A stretch of DNA of 64,000 bases from Kitagawia praeruptora. Its lineage: Eukaryota; Streptophyta; Magnoliopsida; Apiales; Apiaceae. Made by a program: the position numbers and the translations under genes. The notes beneath the pieces are model-generated. The model saw nothing but the letters and a program-made list of their open reading frames with translations. It ran no database searches and was not told the origin of the DNA. Location of the stretch: contig CM075347.1 in the NCBI GenBank assembly GCA_037693485.1, positions 146,209,501 to 146,273,500 on the forward strand, written 5' to 3'. This document shows positions 46,101 to 59,279 of the stretch, piece after piece (position 1 is the stretch's first letter; every line of letters starts with the position of its first letter).

Positions 46101-48464
46101 TCAATTTAACACAAATTTTCTTATAAATCACTATTTATTTATTGATAATTAATTCAGCAATAAAAGGACATATGTCATACACAAAAATAATCAAACATGT
46201 AAAAATCATCAATAAAAGGGCATACAACATCTACAAAAACAATTAAAATTGAACAAACACATAGTAAATTATATCACTAATTTTCTTTATCCAATCATTG
46301 AACAGATCTTCAATTATGGTACATCTCTAGCTTATTTCACTAAATTATATAGTGTTTTCGGCGAGATAATCTAACAATTTGTTATAAACGTGAGAAATGT
46401 GTATATCTGATTTGTCATAACGTATTCAAACGACCGACCAGAATTATGATTCTATACTATCCAAATCAATGAACTAATATAACAAAATTTAATATATGGG
46501 TAGACAAAATCCACGAACAGGATATTAGCTCTCAGTAAAGAGATATTTAGTAAAAGTCAAAGTAAAATCAAGGAAAAGAAAATAAAACTTATCATTTACA
46601 AGGAGTTAGTATAAAATCTAATATTTTGGTAAATAAAATCCACCAACGGGCAACGGGGTACTAGACTCTCAATGATATTTATATTGATAAATAAAGAAAA
46701 ATCAATAAATTTTTTTTTTAAAAAAAACTTAAAAAACTGATATCAAGTTCTAAACTTTAGTTAGCATCTTTTGGGAAAGGGGGAGAGAGAGAGCAACAAC
46801 TACAGTTTTTGTTATAAAATTATTAATAATGATAAATAAAAAGGTTGATACACTTAAAATTATATATTGTTTTTAATAAAAGAGTGCCTTTTTCAGTTTT
46901 GTATTCTTGAATTAAAGTAATAGTATCAATTCCCATATCTTAACCTAAGAGCATATATTGAATTTGCTTGGTTGGTTGACTATATTTTTTTTTATATCAA
47001 CAAAGCATAAAAAAAGGCTAAGAAAACTAAATAACTTGGTACAAAGATTCTACACAAAGAGAGATATTTGTTAATGAGAAATAAGAAAAAAATAAAAAGA
47101 AGGGTTTCATTTTGTTTGGGAGACTTTACCCCATGCAAGCCACTCTTAGTTTTGTTTTGTAACATCTCAATGTTGTTCTAAGACATATAATTATATATTT
47201 ACATAACTTGGATACATAGTAATATTTCATATAATTGTTATATTTTTTCTATTCGCGTATTTCATTTCATTTCGTGTACAAGAAAAAATTTGTGTAATTT
47301 AGTGTCATTTTGTGTTCTAATTTTGGGTACACAATTTAATATCATGTCATTTTCGTTCAAGACCCTAAAATACATGACATGAATTTCTTCTTATATATGT
47401 AGGAAAAATATATTCACTGTTAAATGAAAATGAATTTCATGTTATTTAACCCAAAATCTGAATTACAAGGACACATATATAACAATGTGATTATGTGTTT
47501 ATATATTACACACTTGATTTCAATTTTATGGACAGTGGCTTATTTTCACAAATTTATCAAATTAAAAAAAGATAGCTGATACTCATTTTCTTATGTCTTA
47601 TTGTAAGAATAAAAGAAAACTAAAATTTGTTATTCCATGTTTTACTAGAAAAGAATAAAAAACCAAAATACAAACTTTCAAACTGAAAATGCACATTTTA
47701 AGTTGTCTTTATAAATAAGCTAAGGTCAAAACCATAAAATCTAACAATTAGTCCGTATATGTTACTCTAAGAGCGCGACATTGAATTTGTTTGGTTAGTT
47801 GATATTTTTTTATTGTAAATCAATTCATTAATAAAAAGGACATATAATTTATAAAAATGATATTGAACAATCACATAGCAAACTAGATTAGATAAAATTT
47901 TCTATTGTTATAACTACGTTCGTTTCATATATCTTGCACAGTAGATATCCTTTCTCATATCGCTGAAACATGCAACCTTTTTTTGATAGACATTCTAATG
48001 ATTTATTGGAGTCGTGACGATTACGTTTCTACACATATTTAATATGTAATCGAAAAAGTAACCACGATCATACAAATATTTTTTTTTTGAAAACACGAGC
48101 ATACAAATATTTTCAATAAATTAATATAATAAATATTTTAAGGATTCAATATTTAATAAATATACCGAATTCTCAGAATATGAGTGAAAAATTTGTTAAC
48201 ATGATACGTAGAAATATTCTCTAACAAAGAGAGAAATAAAATGAAAGCTAAATTTTTAAAAAAACAATATAGATGTATTTTGAACTTTTCAACGGGTGTT
48301 GTATTTTTTTGATGATTGATTCATAATATTAATATTAATTCAATTGGTATGAATTCACGGATAAGTATTTTATACTTACGTTAATTAATATTCCAATAAC
48401 CTATATATTTTTCTAAATAAAAATTAAAATAATATATTTATATTAATTTATTAATACAATTTAT
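43111..48464. other. Long AT-rich non-coding region, possibly a non-autonomous Helitron
   Basis: No ORF of note. Modules with ACCAATCA and TTATTTTAGNACCAATCAGAA recur near 44080-44120, 44760-44810 and 45095-45150. A 120-bp tandem duplication lies at 44516-44755. The region ends in a Helitron-type 3' terminus at 48495. A possible Helitron start is TCATATATACATCC near 44030, low confidence. Confidence 0.4.
44516..44755. repeat. 120-bp tandem duplication
   Basis: Copies 44516-44635 and 44636-44755 are nearly identical (TAATATTTTTATTCACAA... to GGATATTATTATTGGTTG). A more diverged third copy precedes at about 44390-44450. Confidence 0.85.
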
Positions 48465-48495
48465 CGGTCGGTGCGTAGCACGGGTAGAACGCTAG
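48465..48495 (+). mobile_element. Helitron-type 3' terminus
   Basis: CGGTGCGTAGCACGGGTAGAAC then GCTAG followed by T: a short GC-rich hairpin (GTGC..GCAC) just upstream of CTAG, with T after, as at Helitron 3' ends (CTRR|T). Confidence 0.5.
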
Positions 48496-48887
48496 TGAGA
48501 ATTAATATTTATTATTTTTTATAACGTAAAAAGTATTTAGAATAGTAAAAAATAAAGGGGGTTATTTCATAAATATCTAATATTAGAAAGATTTTTGCAA
48601 AAATACGGTTTTTTCAAAAAAAATATTTTGCAAGAATACCAATTTATACTATCTATACTATTATATATTTATATCCTTATATATAATAAGCGTAAGAGAG
48701 ATTTTATCCATAATTTTGGTTTGGTCACTTTACTACCAAAATAATCTCAACCGTCGAATCTAATATTTTTAAAAATAGACGATCAAGATTATATCATATT
48801 AAAAATGAAATTATAATCTAAAAAGGATATCATTAAAAAAGGTTGTACTGGAATTGACTTTTAAAAAAAATTATATTTTGAAAAGTA

Positions 48888-50357
48888 TGGAAAAATTAAA
48901 ACAAAACCAATAATTATCGAAACCCTACCGCAGAATCCATGCAAAAACATGATATTTAATTCGGAGATTGATGATTTACCTTAAAGAAGCTTTAATAACG
49001 GATGAACATCAGAGATCCTAGCTACTTGAATCACCACGCATCCCGCTCTCACGATCTACGCTCTACCGGTATCCACACGAATGCTTGATCTTCGAAGGAG
49101 CGATGTACTAGCATCCGAAAACTGATTTCTCTCCATCTCCATCTTCTCTCTCAAACGGCTAGGGTTTTCTCTAAAAAGTTTAACCCTAATTTAAGACTTT
49201 AAGATGTTTATATAGAGAGATAAATTAGTATTCCATGGCCCAATCATATTGGCCTTTTACTCAAATTCGAATTCTTAATTAAATAATTAATGAAGTCACA
49301 CTTAATTAATATTCTAATACAATTCGAATTCTAATAATTAGTAAATTCGAATATTTAATTAATTAATTAATTAAGTCTAACTTAATTAATATCATAAATA
49401 AATTCAAATTAATATTTAATTTAAATTCATAATTTAAATCAATTCTCCTTCAAACATTCTTAGTGTGTGACCCTGTAGGTTATCATTATGTTGGCAATAA
49501 TTTTATTATTCAATATAAAATTATAAACAATGAGCGGCATCTAGTAATACATCGATCACTGCTACCCAAGTAATAATAATAAATATTATAGATTAAACTA
49601 GAGGCATGTTGTTAGTCATCCTCTTCAACATTTAATCCGGGTTTCCTTGATCAATGTGTAGACTATCAAAAACAAATCAATATTTGAGCATGGCCATGCA
49701 TTTCATAGTCTCACTCAATCAAGAGGCCAATAATATCTCTCCTAATTATAGGAGGGTTAAATCCTTTATCTATCATTCATAGTTCTCATACAACTCATAA
49801 TATACCCGATGTCCACTTTTATCATCACCCAGTCAAAGGTAACTTTTAATGTAGTCATAGTATATTAATTCTCATATAGAAATATAATGATCTCAAGTCA
49901 GAGGATCATTACACCATTATCACTATGAGACTTTCTTATGACTTTATTAAACATGTAGAATCTCACTGTGGGTCTATCCAGTGCCATGTAGTATTTTACA
50001 TGCACCTATGTTCTTGACTTTAGTATCACTATACCTATGACCAATGAGATGTGATCATCAGTCAACAAACATACTAATCTTTATGCATTATTATTGTCCC
50101 ATAATAACAATGCTCGATTAGGGATATTTTAGGAATATAAACAATATTCATATAATCTCATTTTTTTTAAGTCACATACTTAAAGATATAGAATACGTAT
50201 TATATATTCCAAGGACATTTATTATTGTAACATTTATATCGCAGTAAATTAGGACATAATAAATTAACATATAATAATCAATAGAACACAATTATTAATT
50301 AACAAAAGTATTTCCTAGAAGCACAATCACATTGTCTCTAGGGCACTAACACTAACA
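48888..50357 (-). repeat. 3' LTR of the degenerate Copia element
   Basis: The right end is clear (minus-strand TGTTAGTGTTAGTGCCC next to the PPT). The left end is a best guess at TGGAAAAATT. It contains a CT-rich leader-like segment at 49120-49190 and GGCTAGGGTTTTCTC near 49158. Confidence 0.65.
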
Positions 50358-50371
50358 ATCTCCCACTTGCA
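50358..50371 (-). promoter_or_regulatory. Polypurine tract of the degenerate Copia element
   Basis: Minus strand TGCAAGTGGGAGAT directly before the LTR start. Confidence 0.75.
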
Positions 50372-50419
50372 CTAGAGCCAATCATTAATGTATCTAATAC
50401 CCATGGAACTAGTATGATT

Positions 50420-53400
50420 ATCGTGCTTCTACTGCGACAAAGCCTTAGTCAGTGGGTCCGCCACATTATCATTAGTATGCACTTTACATATATGTATATC
50501 TCCTCTCTCGTTTATCTCTCAAAGAAGGTGATATCTTCTAAGTATATGCTTTGCCTTGGAATGGGACCTTGGTTCCTTAGCCTGCGCAACGGCTCCATTA
50601 TCATCGTAATACAGATCAACTAGATATGCGATCGATGGAACCACACCAAGTCCTGTAATAAACTTCCAAATCCAAACAGCCTCTTTGGCTGCTTCACTGG
50701 CAGCAAAATACTTAGCTTCCATTGTAAAATTAGCTACCATCTCTTGCTTAGAACTTTTCTAGCTTACAGCACCTCCATTTAGACAAAACACGAATCCAGA
50801 CTGGGACACATGATCATCCCTATCTGTCTGGAAACTAACATCTATGTAACCTCTTACAACCAGCTTCTTATCTCCTCCGTATATCAAGAACGAATCTTTA
50901 GTCCCTTTATGGTACTTAAGAATATTCTTGACAGCTGTCCAGTGACCCTCACCTGGATTAGACTGGTATCTGCTCGTCATGCTCAAAGCATACGAGACAT
51001 CAGAACGAGTACATATCATTGCATACATTATAGAACCAATTGCCAAAGCATATGGTACTTTACTCATATAGTCCTTATCATCTGATGATATAGGACAGTT
51101 TTCCTTTAAGATCGCTATCCCATTAGATATTGGGACATAGCCCATCTTTGCCTCTTGCATCCCAAAAATGCAACACCTTGTCAATGTATGTACTCTAACT
51201 TAAGCCGATTAATCTTTTAGATCCTGACCCCTACGATATAGGTAGCATCGCCTAAGTCTATCACCGAGAAACTTTTTCCCAACCAAGTCTTCACATCCTA
51301 TAAAGAAGGAATGTCATTCCCTATTAGTAATATGTCATCTACATATAATACTAGGAATGCCACATGGCTCCCACTAACCTTCTTATAAACACACGGCTCA
51401 TCATCATTTTGTATGAAGTCAAATTCTTTGACTGTTTCATCAAAATGGATGTTCCATCTCCTAGAGGCCTGCTTTAATCCATAAATGGATCGCCGCAGCT
51501 TACAAACCATTCTAGCAAACATTGAATCGACAAAACCCTCAGGTTGTGTCATGTACACATCCTTTTTTAAGCTCCTATTTAAGAAAGCGGTCTTGATATC
51601 CATTTGCCAGATCTCATAGTCATAATAAGCTGTTATCGCAAGCAAAATCCTGATGGATTTGACCATAGCTACTGGTGAGAAAGTTTCATCATATTCAATA
51701 CCATGAATTTTCTTGAAACCTTTCGTCACTAGTCTTGCTTTGTAGGTCTGTAAATTTTCATCCATGTCAGTTTTCTTCTTGAAAACCCAATTGCACTCTA
51801 TGGGTTTTACCCCATTAGGTGGTTCAACCAAAGTCTATACTTGGTTTTCATACATGGAATCCATCTCAGATTTCATGGCCTCCAGCCATCTCTCAGAATC
51901 TGGACTATTCATAGCATCCTTTTAGGTGAGATGCGCATCGTCATCTAAAAGCATCACATCGCCACTTTGAGTCATGAGAAATTCATAATATTTCTCTGGA
52001 TCATGGCGAATCCTACCAGATCTATAAACGACCTGTGTTTCTTGAGCAGCATTGTTCTCAACATCTTGAGTCTCATTCTGCTCATGTTCCAACTCTGGTT
52101 CAACATTATCTTGTAGTTCTTGATCCTCATCGAGATCTATTGTCCTCCCACTGTTTTTCTTAGAAAGCAGTTCTTTCTCTAGAAACACAGCCGTTCGAGC
52201 AACAAACACTTTGTTCTCAGAAGGTTTATAGAAATAATACCCTTTAGTTTCTAATGGGTATCCTACAAAATTACATTTATCTGATTTCGATCCTAGCTTA
52301 TCAGAGACCAAACGTTTCACAAACGCTTCACATCCCCAAATTTTCATAAATAACACGCTATTACGTTTATCAGTCCATATCACATATGATGTCTTTTGAA
52401 CCATTTTTGAAGGAACTCGATTTAGTGTTTGTGTAGCCTTTTCTAGGGCATAACCCCAGAAACTGATTGGAAGATCCGCATGACTCATCATCGACCGTAC
52501 CATGTCCAACAATGTACGATTTCTCCTTTCAGACACCCCATTCCATTATGGTGTTCCAGGAGGAGTGAGTTGTGATACGATACCACGCTCTTTTATGAAA
52601 TTCTTAAATTTCATGCTTAGGTATTCACCCTCATGATCAGATCATGGAGTTTTATATTGTCGCCTATCTGCTTTTCTACTTCAACCTTATACTATTTTAA
52701 ATTTTCAAATGATTCAGATTTGTTCTTCAAAAGATAGGCATATCCGTATCTACTAAAATCATCAGTAAAGGTTATGAAATAATAAAAACCACCTCTTGCC
52801 ATCGTACGCATTGGACCACATACATCACTATGTACCAGTTCCAATCGCTTGGTGGCCCTCTCACCTTGTCCGGTAAAAGGAGCTTTAGTCATTTTTCCAA
52901 GGAGACACGGTTCGCATACTTCGTATGATTCAAAATCAAACTTATCCAAGTATCCATCCCTATTTAATTTTGAAATGCGAAGATTCTCATTTATATGGCC
53001 TAAACGACAATGCTAGAGGTATGTTTGATTTGAGTCATTTGTCTTAAGAAGTTTATTACTTATATTATAGACAGGAGTATCAAGATCAAGAACATATAAA
53101 CCATTAAACAGACGTGCAACCCCATATGTAACATTATTCAATGAAAATGAACAACCCTTGTTCTGAATCAAAAACGAAAAACCTATCTTGTCCAAACAAG
53201 AAATAGAAATAATGTTTCACAAATCGCAGGCACGTAAAACAGTTCTCAAGTTCTAAAATATTCTCGATGAGCAACGATAAATAATAAGTCCCTACAGCTA
53301 AGGCAGCAACCTTTGCTCCATTTCCAACATGTAGGTCGACTTCTCCTTTCGCTAAAGTTCTACTCCTTCGAAGTTCTTGCACATTTATACAAATGTGGGA

Positions 53401-53511
53401 ACCACATCTAGTATCTAATACCCATGATGTAGAAGTAGACAAATTGAATTCTATAACATAAATACCTGAATCAGAAATCTGAACAACATTCAGTTTCTTT
53501 AGATCCTCCAA
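50420..53511 (-). pseudogene. pol: Copia pol remnant (protease, integrase, RT, RNase H)
   Basis: Pieces in order on the minus strand: protease WVLDTRCGSHIC (53134-53511), where the usual Asp-Thr-Gly is Asp-Thr-Arg; GAG-pre-integrase (53013-53195); integrase zinc-binding half CEPCLLGKMTKAPF and HSDVCGPM (52692-52949); integrase end MSERRNRTLLDMVRSMMSHA (51922-52536); RT with KTAFLNRSLKKDVYM and YVDDILLIGND (51298-51831); RNase H SRYQSNPGEGHWTAVKNIL (50759-51184) and MEAKYFAASEAAKEAVW (50519-50740). At least six breaks. Not functional. Confidence 0.85.
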
Positions 53512-53517
53512 ATAATT

Positions 53518-53920
53518 TTAACAATTTCTCTTCCTTTCACCCTGTTTACACGCATACAAGGCCGTGCTTGTACAAAATCTCTCTTGACGAGCTTTTCCTT
53601 CAAACATACGTTTAAGGTGCTCGATCATGATATAAGAATCAAATTTCTCATGCTGTTTCTGCAGCTCAGGACTCATAGTCGCAAGTATCAAACAGGTGAC
53701 ATCGGTGTCATCATCCAAATGCTTCTGATAAGCATTTCGTTGAGCCTCCGTTGCACCTTTAGAGAAAGGTCCAGGGCGTGGAATACATATGACATAGAGC
53801 TTTCGCTCTTGCCTGAGGACAATCCTCAAATTCCTTTGCTAATCTAGGAAGTTAGTTCCTGTCAACTTGTCCTTCTCAAGGACTGATCGTACAGAGAAGT
53901 TTATTTGAGTTGTTTGCCAT
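53518..53920 (-). pseudogene. gag: Copia gag remnant with internal deletion
   Basis: Begins MANNSN at 53920, then a one-base frameshift, then RIVLRQERKLYVI and SPELQKQHEKF, then QERFCTSTALYACKQGE followed at once by RKRNC. The zinc-knuckle tail is normally more than 100 residues further on, so an internal deletion removed the C-terminal half of Gag and most of the knuckle. An in-frame TAG lies near 53849 where the family usually has Trp. Confidence 0.75.
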
Positions 53921-55560
53921 TTGAATATCCATAATGTTAAAATGCATAAAATAATTAGTCTGCGGTATTATTAAGTCGTAATTGGATGTGTAAAACTTAA
54001 TATAAATCAATTTTTAACATTTTGCTATGTAATAACATATAATTATTAAAAAATTAATATATTTAATAGATATTTAAAAAAAGATTGCGGGGGTTCTAAG
54101 TAAAAAAGAGATAGTTGTCATTTAACCATCAGCATTGATGCATACAGATACAATTCAGACAACAAAACAGAACACAAAAAATTAAAGTACAACGTTGTAC
54201 GTACGTAGATTAGATCTTAATATTGATATTCAAATCTAATTAACCACGCATAGCTACTACCGGGAAATATGTATAAAAAACTAAAATAAAAAATATTAAG
54301 AAAAGAATTATCAATTTACTCTTGACCTTATAAAATTGATAATTCTTAATTATCAATGATCATTATAAAATTTAAAATCGTGTTTTAAACTATTTAAAAA
54401 TTTACTCTCAATGTGTAATGAAATAATTTCGATGACGCCATACATAAAAATAGCAATTTTTAAAACAAAACACACAAAAATTAATTTATCAAATAAAGAA
54501 AATTAAAAAAAAACGTGAATCGCACGGGTTATAAGCTATTATTATAAAAGACAAAATATTAAAGTTTTGGTACGGTACAATACTTGCCTTATTTAATTGT
54601 TAAAATATTTCATTTTCTCCTAAATAATAGCTAACCAATTATCTTTTTCAGCTATTACCTTTTATAACTTTTCTAGCAAAAATCTTTTTTTTTCAAAAAT
54701 TTGGTCATTCCAATTAATAAAATAAACTAATAATATTATAATTACTAATAACTAACTGATTATCTTTTCAAGCTAAAAAGTAATATCAAGGGCCATTCAA
54801 TTTAATGAAAAAACTAATAAAATTATAATTACTAATAACTAATTGATTACCTTTTTCAGTTAAAACATAATATTTTTTCTATATTTTTCAACTAAAATAT
54901 CTCATTTTCAAACTTTATTTAATTATCCTTACTTAAATTTTTATTATTGGTAAAAACATGTTACCTTTTGTAAATTTTTAATAACTAATCAATTTCATTT
55001 TTAAGAAAAGGGTTTCAAGTGTCTAAGGATGATCTCGGGAGAGGACCCTGAGGTTAAAACAGTTACAATACAAATGAGAGGGTATTTATGTAAATCACTG
55101 AAAAAAATAATAATTGAAAAAATGCCCATGCGGGGCCCTTAATTTATAGTTTAAAATATGTTATAACCTTAGGAGAGGATAATGAGGACAACCACAGGTC
55201 CATTTTTCTCTTTAGGAAAAAGACGTTATCTTTTATATTCTAAAAATACTATGGGTAATTATATTTAATAAAATAAAATAATATTATTATGATTACTAAT
55301 AACAAATAAATTACATTTTCAGCTAAAAACACATTAATTTTTTATATTTTCTCTTATTAAACCTCTTTTTTTCCAATAGTATCACGAATAATTGTATTCA
55401 ATAAAATAATATCATGATAATTAATTATTAACTGATTACGTTTTTTAGGTAAAATGTATCATCTTATCTACTATATCTTATAAGTAAATTTTTCTTTTTT
55501 TAGAAATAATATGGCCAAAAATGTTATTAAAATCATACAATAGTATTTAATCACCGTTGT
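53921..55560. other. Non-coding AT-rich DNA with degenerate repeats
   Basis: From about 54640 to 55480, five diverged copies of a module containing AATAAAATTATAATTACTAATAACTAA.TGATTA followed by TTTTCAGCTAAAA and AT-rich sequence, spaced about 90-180 bp, partly interrupted near 55010-55230 by an unrelated piece containing GCCCATGCGGGGCCC. Confidence 0.5.
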
Positions 55561-56150
55561 GTGACTACTTTTGTATCAATATCTGATAAAAATACTTGTG
55601 TAAGTTTTACAACGCTTTCTAGGATCATTGTAAGACAACTGTTAGAAAACACTACTTTCCAAAATCATTGTAAAGCAGTTGCCTATTTTGATATTCTAGA
55701 TAACACTTTTAAAACTGATGTAAAGTTCATGATCAGACAATACAATTTGGAGCATGAATAATAAATCGTTGTGTGAAAATTTCAGCCAACACTTTTTCGG
55801 CGAAGCAAAATACAACGTAAAAACAATGAAAGTATGTGGTCTAAGGAAATTTATGATTTTCTATGGAGTGGATCTGTTCAACCTTGTACAATTTGATTAT
55901 TATGGCGATGATATATCTGTGGTTAACATATTTAAAGATTCTGGAATTGAAAGTAAATACCATGTTATTAATCCTTCAATCTTTTTTCAAAGTGAAGGGG
56001 AAAAATAGAAAAAGCACAGATTCTTACCTGAACGTGATAATATGGACTTTGACAACAATGTCACTATATTTAATTTTAATGGTGTAAGGAATGTTCGTGC
56101 TTACTATGAGATTGAGATTGTCAAAATCCTATATCGATGGTAACTTTCAA
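55561..56150 (+). pseudogene. Decayed coding fragment, possibly B3-domain-like
   Basis: Three open stretches in different frames follow one another on the + strand: 55561-55761 (AVAYFDILDNTFKTDVKFMI), 55754-56008 (LRKFMIFYGVDLFNLVQFDY, VVNIFKDSGIESKYH), and 56041-56140 (MDFDNNVTIFNFNGV). The middle piece loosely resembles the end of a plant B3 DNA-binding domain, but too little is conserved to be sure. It may equally be a fragment of an unknown gene. No start or regulatory context can be assigned. Confidence 0.3.
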
Positions 56151-56741
<591 letters not shown>

Positions 56742-56838
56742 GTTCTTGAAGAAAATCTCAGAGTTCTTAATCATCTCTACATAATATCTCAATTCAACTT
56801 GCATAAGATCTAGGCTAAACGTATCTTTGAGAAGCCCT

Positions 56839-58599
56839 ATGTCAGAAATCTCTAAAGAATCGTCAGTTGGTGAATATGATAATGTGGTATGTCATTGTAA
56901 CAAAAGAGTGTGCATTCGAACATCAAGGACAACAAAAAATCCTGGAAGAAGATTTCTTACATGTGCTAAATCGAAGGTATGTTTTAACTATTTTACAACC
57001 TTAAATACAAGTGTACATATCGTAACAAATAGTATATAAATTCATTCCCGCGAGGACTAACTCTAAGTTGTCAAGTACCATACACTGCTTTTCTTTCAAT
57101 TCAAGTCAATAACAAGAGGTTTAAAAGCATCAACTATATCATTAAATATTAAGCAAACACAATTAATATTCCAAGATTTATGAAACTAGGCCTTTAATTT
57201 CAACTTGTGTTCTCAATAAGTTACTCTTTTGTTCTCTAGTTTAGTGCTCTAATTGCTAGTTTAAGGTTTTAAACTAATCACAAGGACCTTTTGAATCTCA
57301 AGTGATTCTAATTCATCAACTAATTCCCATATTCCTATGAAGAATTTAAGTCTTAGAACAACATTAATCTCCACCTTAATTGACTACCTAGGGTGTTTAA
57401 GTATATTCCTATCTTAAACACAAATTAGCAAATTACCGATCCCAAGCTATACAAATTATGTCTTAAATTAGATTTTCTTTCCCAAGTCAATCTAATTTGC
57501 CAAATCAATTTCAAGGTTGATCATTCCTTGAAAAGCATTAAACACAAATTCATATAAACAATTGATATGAACACCAAAGTAGAGAATCGGAGGTTATTCT
57601 TATATATAAACACAAATATCCATTAAAGGCCAAGAAAGACTTTAGTTAAACATCACAAAAGAGAACACTACATACATAAAGGAAGACATGATATCAAGTT
57701 TACAATAAAGAAAAGTGAAAAAGAGAAAACAAAACTCTAGAATTCTTCTCCTCCTCCCAAATCAATGGCTTTTCTCCTTGATGCTTGTGTCTTCTTCCTT
57801 GTGTATTGTAACCGCTGTCCTCCTTTTGACTAGCGTGTGTGTCTTCTATCCTCCCTCTAATATAATAATATAACTAACCTATGTCTAAATATAAGTGTAT
57901 TTTAATTATTTTTTAACATTACAAATAAGTTTCCTCATAAAATAGAACTCTTAAAAATAGAAATTCGAGCTGACTGCTTCTGGCCTTTTTCTGGATAGTT
58001 TGGAACATCAATAAAATCCGAGACCATACATGAATTAAAGGTCTTCTCGCAAGCTTTCCAACGACTGCTTACGGACCTCATTCTGACATCCGGAGCTTGC
58101 GTAATAGCCAAAATAGTGAATACCGCGCAAGCTGATCCGAAAATCCGAATTTTGCTAGAATTACTTCAAATTTTGCAATTTCAGCCACAATCCTTCTATT
58201 ATAAGAAATCCCTTTTCCCTACAATAAAACATCAAAATTAATTAAATTATAATCCAAATTCGTGCAAAATAAACTAAAAATGTAAAGAAAATATGATCAT
58301 AAAGATCATATATCAGTATGTATTCTTTATAGTTAGGTTATAATTGTTGATAACGAGGTGCGAATGGAAGGTGTGAATGAATTTTTTTTTTGTTTGTGTA
58401 GGATCGTGGTGGCTGTGATTTTTTTATGTGGATGGATGAAGGATTCACTAGTCGTGGGAGGGATGGCTTTTGTGAATTTAAGTTGAACAAAAGCATAATG
58501 GAAGAAAAACTCGAAATTGCAGAAGAAAAGTTGAAAATTGCAGAAGAGAAATTGAGGATTGTAGGGGAAAAACTGAGGATTGCAGAGGAAAAATTGTGA
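56839..58599 (+). CDS. Small GRF-type zinc finger protein, two exons (111 aa)
   Basis: Exon 1 56839-56976 (MSEISKESS... to CAKSK) and exon 2 58402-58599 (DRGGCDFFMWMDEG... to AEEKL), joined at a phase-0 GT-AG intron (GTATGT...TGTAG). The join completes a GRF zinc finger: CHC (residues 19-21), NPGRRFLTC (about 34-42), then CDFFMW. This domain binds single-stranded nucleic acid in other proteins; many small plant proteins with a GRF finger plus a C-terminal helix have no known role. The last 40 residues are heptad-like repeats of EEKLxIA, a likely coiled coil. The 1.4-kb intron holds repeat-like DNA. Immediately after the stop, 189 bp including the coiled-coil part is duplicated. It could be a TE-associated copy rather than a host gene. 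Confidence 0.7.
56977..58401 (+). other. Intron of the GRF gene, with probable inserted repeat
   Basis: 1425 bp. From about 57060 to 58200 the sequence is not ORF-bearing and reads like an unrelated inserted element (GCTTTCCAACGACTGC and CTTCTCCTCCTCCC, stretches often seen in LTR-type repeats). Its ends were not found. Confidence 0.4.
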
Positions 58600-58851
58600 A
58601 AGATAGCAGTGAAGAGAAGAAAAAGACAGAGAAGCAACCAAATTGTATGAAAATATTTGACCGAATTTAAGCTGAACAAAAGCATAATGGAAGAAAAACT
58701 CGAAATTGCAGAAGAAAAGTTGAAAATTGCAGAAGAGAAATTGAGGATTGTAGAGAAAAACTGAGGATTGCAGAGGAAAAATTGTGAAAGATAGCAGTGA
58801 AGAAGAAGAAAAAGACAGAGAAGCAACCAAATTGTATGAAAATATTTGTTG
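58474..58851 (+). repeat. 189-bp tandem duplication of the coiled-coil exon end
   Basis: Copy 1 58474-58662 and copy 2 58663-58851 match closely (GAATTTAAGYTGAACAAAAG ... AATTGTATGAAAATATTTG). Copy 2 lies after the stop and has a small deletion near 58754. Confidence 0.9.
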
Positions 58852-59279
58852 TGGTGACTTTATTGGCCATGATTTTGTGGTGGTTGAAATACTGGTAGGA
58901 AGTATTTAGTGTAGGTGCAGTGGTAGGTTTGATAATGGGTTGGTTGTAGTAGATGGAGATGGTTGTAGTATTTATGACAATGTATGAAATGCAATCAGTT
59001 GAGATCTTTGTTATGTGCTTGTGATGTAGTGAAAAATACCAAACAAAAAATTGACTAGAAACAAATGAAATTAGCAAATAAATTGTTCCATATGTATCAT
59101 TACCATACCAAAATATCATCGTTCATACATTGCAGCAAAAGCAAAAGCATACCAAAAGCATAACAGTTGCAGGAGTACCAAAAGACCACCCAAAAGACAA
59201 TAGTAATGATACCAAGTTTGGGAACCATTAACTTAATAAACGGTTATAATAATTAATAAACTACTAATGCTTAATCCCC
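58852..59279. other. Non-coding gap
   Basis: No gene. Short runs of CAAAAGCATA at 59130-59170. Confidence 0.4.

Larger units (their letters stand above)
48888..53920 (-). mobile_element. Degenerate Ty1/copia element lacking its 5' LTR
   Basis: Minus strand: gag from ATG at 53920, protease, integrase, RT and RNase H down to about 50420, PPT (50358-50371) and 3' LTR (48888-50357). No 5' LTR is found right of 53920. Protein motifs differ from the Sireviruses (protease DTRCGSHI, RT YVDDILLIGND), so it is another Copia lineage. Many stops and frameshifts. Confidence 0.85.
48652..54538 (+). mobile_element. Candidate Helitron carrying a Copia remnant
   Basis: Starts with TCTATACTATTATATA after an A at 48651, followed by the CAACCGTCGAATCTAAT ... 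GACGATCAAGATT pair often seen at plant Helitron 5' ends. It ends with GAATCGCACGGGTTATAAGCTA at about 54538, like Helitron 3' ends but with CTAT rather than CTAG. No Rep/helicase is present. The Copia element at 48888-53920 lies inside. The two ends may belong to different insertions. Confidence 0.42.

Noticed and set aside
58333..58830. 165-aa and 162-aa minus-strand ORFs
   Set aside because: Antisense to the GRF gene's heptad-repeat exon and its duplicate; low-complexity Phe/Ser composition is the mirror of EEKL codons.
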